A DNA stretch of 64,000 bases, taken from contig JAUCEF010000002.1 in NCBI GenBank assembly GCA_033558025.1, forward strand, positions 434,001 through 498,000. The letters run 5' to 3'. Position 1 is the first letter of the stretch, and the number at the start of each line of letters is the position of its first letter. Shown piece by piece: positions 58,022-64,000 of this stretch. Source of the DNA: Phytophthora sp. 'mugwort' (lineage: Eukaryota > Oomycota > Peronosporomycetes > Peronosporales > Peronosporaceae). Below the pieces are notes generated by a model. The model was not told the origin of the DNA and made no database searches. It saw only the letters and a program-made list of their open reading frames with translations. The position numbers and the translations under genes were made by a program.

Positions 58022-59841
58022 ATGGCAGCGCCGATTAACACGCGACGTAGCGGCGCAGGAGCTCGGGGTGTGGGTGAATCGCTCATCCTCAAGCGTCGGC
58101 AGCGAGAAGATCACCTTGCCAGCTACGCGACATCCGTCAAGGGCTTCGCGCGGCTTAACTCCCGCGCCGAGTGGGAGGACTCGCTCTATGATAAAGGAGA
58201 GAACAAGCAGGTACAGCGGACGGTTTCACAGCTTAAGAACCAGCATGAGTCGCAGCTGCATTCGCGGAGGCTAAGGTATGTACGGCTGCGGTGTCTGAGG
58301 CGGGGGACTTTTGCTAAATGACTGTGGATGTGTATGCATTAGACTCGCTGAGCTGTACAACCGGGAGATAGAGCATTGGAGAGACGAGTGTATGGCCAAT
58401 GTAGAGACTCCAGAGGACAGGAAACAGAAGTGCGTGGAATAGTTTAGTAAGCTCTGGAGGGTGAGTGATGCTTACCGAAATGTGCTCTTTGCTTCGTAGA
58501 ATGATCCAGCGGGCTCTGGAGCTGAAAGAGCGACGAGAAAGAGAACGACAAGCTATCGTGGAGGAGAAGCGGATGCAGCAGTACCGGTGGGTAATGTTGT
58601 TCTTATGGTGCTGTTGCTCTGGTGCTTATTGTGTTGGTGTCCGTGTCGGTGGCAGCGAGTCTTGCGATGACTGTCGCGTGGAGGATTCGATGAAGGTTCA
58701 GCAGCTTGTGCTGGACGATCGAGACAAGCAACTTGAGGAGAGGAGGTTGATTGCAGAACAAGAGGTGGGTGCTGGCACTGTTTTGTTGTAGTGATAACTT
58801 AGTGCTTACAAGTTTCCTACGTTACAGCGTGAGCTTGAGATTGAAATGGCACAGCTCTGGGAGGAGGATCGGCTGAAGAAAGAGGAGCGCGACCGCAGAG
58901 ATCTGGAAATGGCCGCCAAGCGCAATGAAGAGATGAGGAACATTTTAGATCTACAGGTTGACCTGGTGCAAAAGCGAAAGGCTGAGATGGAAGAGCGTAA
59001 ACGAAGAGCGGAATACGAACAACTTACCGAGTGGGAACGTCTAAAGCAAGTTGAGGATGATCTTGAACAACGGAACCGCGAGAAAGAGATCATGGTAAGT
59101 TTAATCAAGCATAAGACGACAGGAGCTTGCTTCATCTGACGATGCATTTCTCTTTAGCGGGCTTTGGATGTCAAGAAGTTCAACCAAGAGCGTGTCGAAG
59201 CAAGTCACCAGGCATCTGAACGGGAACGACTGTATGACCAGAGGTTACTGGAGCAGGCTCTGGCTCAGGAAGCAGAGACTCAGCGCCGTGAACGCGAACT
59301 GCAAGATAAATTTCGACAGGATCAACTTGATTATCAGAGGATGCTCAAGCGACAAATGGAGACCGAGGCAGAAGATTTGTCGTATCTGGACAAGATCCGC
59401 AAGGACATGGAAGATGAAGTTTGGTCCAAACGTGACGCTCAGCACAACGCTGAGGAAGCTGCTCGCCAGGAGCTGCTACGGCAGGTACTTATTTCGCGTA
59501 CTAACCAGATCGAGACGAAGCGCATGAATAAAATCCACACGAAAGAAGAAGATACAAGTTATATGAACCAGCTCAAGCGCGACGCAGAGGAAGCACTACA
59601 GAAAGAGCTTCGAGAGCAGGAAGAGCGTCGAGAAGAGCTCAAGCGTACGCAGTTGGACTTGCTTCGTCAACAGGAAGAGAAGCGGCTTGCAGACGAGCAG
59701 AAAAAGCAAGTGGAATTTCTCGAGCTGAAGCGCATGCAGCTTGCCGAGAAACAGCATAAAGAGCGCGTCAAGCAGTTCTCCAGCAACATGCCGCCCACAA
59801 ACTATCGCCGGAAAAACGCGCAGTGGTACTTCGATGCGTAG
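58022..59841 (+). CDS. CFAP53: CFAP53 (CCDC11) ciliary coiled-coil protein, 6 exons
   Basis: Exons 58022-58275, 58343-58429, 58500-58586, 58656-58764, 58828-59094 and 59158-59841 give 495 residues with phases closing. The trichohyalin-plectin-homology pattern is clear. The segments MAQLWEEDRLKKEERDRRDL, QQLVLDDRDKQLEERRLIAE and RQVLISRTNQIETKRM sit where animal CFAP53 has its LWEEDRL and CTRKLQVQEK blocks. CFAP53 is a microtubule inner protein and basal-body factor of motile cilia. In an oomycete it would serve zoospore flagella. The short first exon encodes the Arg-rich N terminus. The protein is nearly all helix and lacks signal or membrane segments. Confidence 0.82.
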
Positions 59842-59979
59842 TTCTCGTAGTAATCCGTTTGCACACCTTTCCACTAGTCAGGAAATGCATATTCCGCTTC
59901 ATTGATCCGCTACTCAAAACGTTTTTTCAGTTGCACAAACGCGCTTCCAACATGTCGCGCAGCATTTGACAGAGCACAG

Positions 59980-61174
59980 CTAAGTGGATAAGTCGGCGAC
60001 GGCTTCCTCAGGCTGCTCTTCGTTGTTGAGCCAGTCTAACGAGCTTGTTGTGCTCTTGTCGGCTTCTCCGTCTAAACGAATGAGCTTGTTGCACTCCTTC
60101 GCCAGCTCGGTAAAGCCCAGTCGTCCGCGTCGCTGGATAAACTTGGCTACCTTGTCCATCTCCTCCTCGGTGATGTAAATGAACTTGCCGCGGTCGTCCA
60201 CGATACCCGTGAGGCGGTTCGACGCCTGTAGTGACTCAACGCGGTTAATCGCCTCCTGTGTAGCCAAGTTGAATTCGGAGGCGAGATCCTCGAGTAGCAC
60301 CACCTTATGCGACTTGACGTAGTCTACGAACTGCTGCAGCAGCGTCTGACTCTCTTCGCTGTCTTCTGCCAGCTTAGTGCCCTGCTCCTCGATTGAAAAC
60401 ATGTCCTTCCACTGGTCAAACTCCTCCTTCTCCTTGCGTTCCTTCTCTTCCTTCAATTTTTGCTCCTGCTCCTCTAGCGTCGCTTCAATCTTGGCTTCTT
60501 CCTCACGTCTCTTCTGGAACGCCGCCTCCTTTTCCTCCTCAGCGCGCTGGCGTTCCTCTCGTTGCTGCTGGTCGAACTGCAGTACCAAAATGATAACATT
60601 GATAACATTATGAATGTTATGTCGTGCGGCTCCTCAACTTTCTTCATCGAGACACGTACCCGACGCAGTTCTTCACGTTCCCGACGCTTGAGCTCCTTCT
60701 GCAGCTCTTTCTTGGTCATAGCTCGCCTGTATACACAGCAGCAGCATAAGATTAACGAAATAATTCCGTATTCGTCTGTTAGCGAGCCACTTACGGCTCT
60801 ACGGGTCCTTTCTCAACGTCTCCATCGGGCCCCACGGCCTCGTTTTGAGCCGGAGCAGCGGCCTCCATGGGCGCAGCAGCCTCCTCGCGCTCGGCATTGC
60901 GTTTCTTGCGATCCTTGCGCTTGCGGAGCGCCGCTAGGCCGCCTCTCTCGCGGCGACGGACCACCTCGGCCTGGTCTTGGCGTTCATCGGCCACTTTCTT
61001 GCAAGGAGGAATTCACCAATTTAAACAGAATATTAGATATTGGTGGTTGGACAAAAGGTGGAGAGAAGAGCGCACTTTGGGTCCGGCGAAGAATCCCGCG
61101 AAGAAGAGCACCAGCACCACCGTCGTCGCTAGCCCCCCTAGCGACACGGCCAGCAGAACGCCGTCCGACAGCAT
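59980..61174 (-). CDS. DDRGK1: DDRGK domain-containing protein 1 (UFBP1), 4 exons
   Basis: Exons 61174-61076, 60997-60795, 60726-60660 and 60576-59980 on the minus strand give 321 residues, close to the animal length. An N-terminal membrane anchor (GVLLAVSLGGLATTVVLVLF) is followed by a long charged helix (KKELQKELKRREREELRR). The C-terminal winged-helix DDRGK domain is unmistakable: FVDYVKSHKVVLLEDLASEF, NRLTGIVDDRGKFIYITEEE and AKFIQRRGRLGFTELAKECN. The animal protein anchors the UFM1 E3 ligase at the ER membrane and takes part in ribosome UFMylation and ER-phagy. Presence here implies a working UFM1 pathway. The ATG at 61174 is chosen because the anchor follows directly. Confidence 0.92.
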
Positions 61175-61838
61175 CGTTGTCTCTGGAATTGCACAATAAC
61201 CAATCACAGCAAAGTGTTCCAATTTTGTCGAATCAAATTCAGGTGTATATGTTATTTCATCGAATCATATCTCCGTATGTCATATCGTACTGTAAAACCA
61301 GGTGCGGGTATTGTGCGTTCTAGTCAAAACGGCATTGGCCGATTGGCTCAATCGCCAAATCGGCCACCCATACTAGACATAAAGAAATCCACACGGTATG
61401 TTTCAGTGAACAGCGTATCGGCAACATGCCTACCGAGTGTGATGGCGCTACCCTTCCAGCCCAAGGCACTCCAGCTCGTGCGTATGCCTCTCTTCGTCAT
61501 ACAAGCACATAACAGCTGTACGCTGCCGATTGAGTAGGATTTTGGAGAGGTCGTGAACACGAACAACAGGCACGTCAACGCAGCGCTCGCCCACCTACCA
61601 GATTTGGGATTGCGGGAGCTCCACCGAAGTGGACTCCTTTAGCAGAAAAAGCGTTGCATTAAAATTAGGCTAAGCATCAAACGGGCGGGTGAGTACAAAC
61701 ACCATACAAACTACTAGTTTCTGATGCTGTGAGAAGCAGAGGACTCACTACTCCCCCGAAACTTGTAGTCTGCATCTTCAATGTTCTTGACCCTCGTCAG
61801 CTGCCACCAGTACACAGGCACTAAACCCCTAATTGCTT
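61175..61838. other. Intergenic, retroelement flank
   Basis: About 660 bases. Short open frames at 61214-61578 show no motif. The right part adjoins retroelement relics and may contain LTR sequence, but no boundaries could be fixed. Confidence 0.35.
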
Positions 61839-62042
61839 TCAGTGTTTATGGAACTTATTCTCCCCCAATGCCTTGTTTAGAGCATCCGCTGGCATATCCG
61901 CTGACGGTAAATGCTTGAGAGGTCTTTCTGCCATATATTTGTGGTACCTATCCATGACGTCATTATCGTCGACGTCATAGTGATGTTTGGCAACATCACT
62001 TAGTGTACTTGGGTACACTTGCTCTGAAAGGTGACTTAGCAC
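61839..62042 (-). pseudogene. Possible Copia-type RNase H C-terminal remnant
   Basis: A 67-residue frame ends SADMPADALNKALGENKFHK, resembling the end of Copia polyproteins (xxADxLTKALxxxKFxx). Upstream AKHHYDVDDNDVMDRYHKYM is like the KHIDxxYHF region. Without the rest of pol this is only suggestive. Confidence 0.4.
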
Positions 62043-62081
62043 TCTTCATGTAACCCCGTTACATCCTCCCCCACTTAGGTT

Positions 62082-62159
62082 CGGTTTACCGACCATCCAG
62101 GGCGAGTGAAAGGAAATCTCCGGTTTACCGACCATCCAGGGCGAGTGAAAGGAAATCTC
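62082..62159. repeat. Perfect 39-bp tandem duplication
   Basis: The unit starting CGGTTTACCGACCATCCAGG occurs twice head to tail (62082-62120 and 62121-62159) without mismatch. It lies about 140 bases before the gag-like region. Confidence 0.9.
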
Positions 62160-62296
62160 CGTCTTTCACTCTCCAAGTCGTATTACATCGACTTCGCTGC
62201 GGTTGGTTTCCACAGCCGGTTCATTTCCTTTTGAGCCCGAGCACTTCCGCGTGCTCTTCTTCTTCTTCTTCTTCGGCTTTCACGTCAGCCTTAAGC

Positions 62297-64000
62297 ATGA
62301 CCAAGACTCGGTCTGGCAGCGGTGCGAAAGCGCCTGCCAAGCCTGTCTTCCAAGCAGCAGGCTAAGAGCTCTAAGCTGTCCGGTAAAGGCTCTGCCGCTA
62401 GGGAATCCACCAAGGTGGCATCCAAGGTGACCCCCAAGGCAGAGGACTCGGATAAGTCTCCCATGTCCTGGGGTGATAATTAGATCCCGCTCTTCAAGGG
62501 GTCTGACGACGACCCGAGTCAGTCGGACTCGCTTGGGTCCCATACCCCGCTGTCTGGCCATAACGGCGACGATGGCGACGCGCTGAAGAATGCCGAGCGT
62601 CAGGGGAGCCCATGCTACCCAAGGAGGACGAAGAGAATCCTCCTTCTCCGGTCAAGAACTTGACGCTTGCTGAGGCAGCTGCGCGCATCAAGGCTGCTAA
62701 GGCTGCAGCAGCCTCGGAAGTCAGCCTCAAGCGGCGAGCTGCTTCCACTTCTCCGATCCGTAAAGGGTATGGAACCCTCATGCTCATGAACAAGGAGCTC
62801 TTCGGTTTCTCTTCCGATGAGGAGGAAGACGGCCAAGTCGGCCGAGAGATCTCCAACGATCTCGACGGGCAGCAGTCGGAGTATCAGGCTGCTCGTCATA
62901 AGGGAGCGCGATCCCCGGCGACCCGGTCGCCTGTGAAGTACTCTTCACCTGTTCGTGGGGGTTCGCCTTACGCTCCCGGGTACTTCCCTTCTGAGGAGTT
63001 CCACGGAGTCGACGCCTACACTGGTCAGCAGCCGCATCGCGTGCTTCTTGGCGGGTGCTCTTCTCGGGGCGCTTATGAGCGCCACCTGGTGGCCAAGCAG
63101 CCCCTGTTCCAAACGTGAGCATTGCTCGGTGCGTGCTCCTGGCATCGTACAACACCCCGCTCAAGGAGTTCACGAGCCGGCGAAAGGAAGCCTGAGCTCC
63201 GGTCGGGACTCCGACCTATGTGGGGCTATCCAGCCGTGATGCCCCCACATGTGACTCTTTCCAAGAGGCCGAGGCCGTCTTTTGTAAGTGGGCAGCTACG
63301 CACTGCTCACAAGGACAACTCGAGGTTCTCCGGCATCTCACCCTAGGGAGGCTATCCTTGACCTCGGAGATCTGCGTATTGAGTTTGCCTTTGTGATAGG
63401 CAAACGTCAGCTCTCTCGAGAACTGCAGAAGCATTCCGCTTCTAGCGCTTATGAGCGCGGGTATAGCCTTAGTTGTAAGACTACACCCCGTTCGGGCAAG
63501 AAAGCCCTAACTACTTACGAAGCCGCCGCCGATTCTGTTCCCAGATCGCTACAGCCTTCGGGCAGTCAGCCTGGAACCGTTCGTACGGCTCCCAGGAGCA
63601 CTCAGCTTCCGAGTACCCCCTCCACTTCACGCGGAGCTGGCGCTTCCCGTGAACGCGCCGCTCCTGGAGCACACGCTCCACGTGGTAGTGGGTCTCCCCA
63701 TTACGATCGAGGAGAGGGGTGGTGCCATCGAACGAGTACGAATACGAGGCGTCACCCCTCCGGTCCAGCTCAGGACCTGGGGTTCCGCCTTCGGCTCCAC
63801 CTCGTGTCGTTGAAGACACCGCTCTCCGTCGTCGAGTCCTTGCGCTTGATATTGCGCTTGGACTTGGTGAGGGCGGGGCTGCTGCCGACCAGGCCGGGAG
63901 CGTTGGGGTCCTTGGGCCGATTCGTGACGATGTGAATCGTCTGGCCGACGATTTGTCGGCCCTCGAAGGACGGGTCGACCGTCGCACGAGTGACGTGGAC
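62297..64000 (+). pseudogene. Retrotransposon gag-like region, frameshifted, runs off the window
   Basis: From the ATG at 62297 (MTKTRSGSGAKAPAKPVFQA) the reading shifts frame to SGKGSAARESTKVASKV and ends near 62483. A long frame at 62612-63118 (LTLAEAAARIKAAKAAAASE, DLDGQQSEYQAARHKGARSP) has the Ala/Ser/Lys-rich, low-complexity look of Gypsy gag N termini in oomycetes. Further gag-like coding is visible at about 63200-63370 and again at 63800-64000 (RVLALDIALGLGEGG, DDVNRLADDLSALEGRVDRR). Between these the opposite strand carries a chromodomain. The element is not intact and its right end lies outside the window. Confidence 0.6.
63511..63801 (-). pseudogene. Inverted integrase C-terminal chromodomain fragment (chromovirus)
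   Basis: The minus strand reads PLLDRNGETHYHVERVLQER, then HGKRQLRVKWRGYSEAECSW and EPYERFQADCPKAVAIWEQN, ending at a stop at 63511. This is a textbook chromodomain with its aromatic cage (Tyr, Trp, Trp) and belongs at the end of the integrase of Ty3/Gypsy chromoviruses. The bases beyond about 63801 in the same frame are just the antisense of gag. The fragment therefore lies inverted within the gag-like region and no longer adjoins an integrase. Confidence 0.75.

Overview
The window looks like nuclear DNA of an oomycete, most likely Phytophthora or a close relative. Four lines of evidence support this. (1) Introns are short (about 60-120 bases), with GTACGT/GTAAGT-type donors and TAG/CAG acceptors. 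(2) Matches to the oomycete core promoter (initiator YCAYTYY followed by the CAWTTT flanking block) lie just upstream of several start codons. (3) There is a broken RXLR-dEER effector gene. (4) Remnants of MULE, hAT, pogo-like, TIR-flanked and LTR elements are mixed with compact housekeeping and flagellar genes. Splice models below were joined by hand. Wherever I counted exon lengths, every reading phase closed.

Layout. 1-3 kb: decayed MULE transposase. 3-12.6 kb: a gene-dense block with an eight-exon EF-hand-like/DENN protein, a membrane-anchored propeller-like protein, and RAD51 in divergent orientation to it. 13.8-16.2 kb: secreted GH3 beta-glucosidase with a perfect initiator. 17-20.4 kb: hAT transposase pseudogene and disrupted RXLR effector. 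20.8-22.3 kb: MFSD12-like transporter. 22.4-31 kb: gene-poor stretch holding a local family of four (plus one decayed) small proteins that share a C-x6-C-x15-C-x2-H motif, a basic stretch and an acidic-hydrophobic tail. I do not recognise this family, and it is the best candidate for something undescribed. 31-42.2 kb: ARM-like protein, a MAP2K-like kinase, and a giant 2405-residue coiled-coil protein whose stop codon is one base from the kinase stop. 42.7-47.1 kb: two TVP38/VTT-domain paralogues. 47.2-48.0 kb: a 790-bp TIR element with a SANT-like ORF. 48.2-53.5 kb: two small coiled-coil genes, a TMEM223-like mitochondrial protein and a TBC Rab-GAP. 53.8-55.6 kb: decayed pogo-like transposase. 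55.9-61.2 kb: a UBL-WLM-PUB metalloprotease, CFAP53 and DDRGK1. 61.8-64 kb: LTR-retroelement debris with an inverted chromodomain fragment inside a decayed gag.

Functional themes are inferred. Membrane traffic is represented by the DENN protein, the TBC protein, the VTT pair and the MFSD12-like carrier. Genome maintenance is represented by RAD51 and the WLM protease, protein modification and ER quality control by DDRGK1, and zoospore flagella by CFAP53 and possibly the giant coiled-coil protein. No tRNA, rRNA or CRISPR array was seen.
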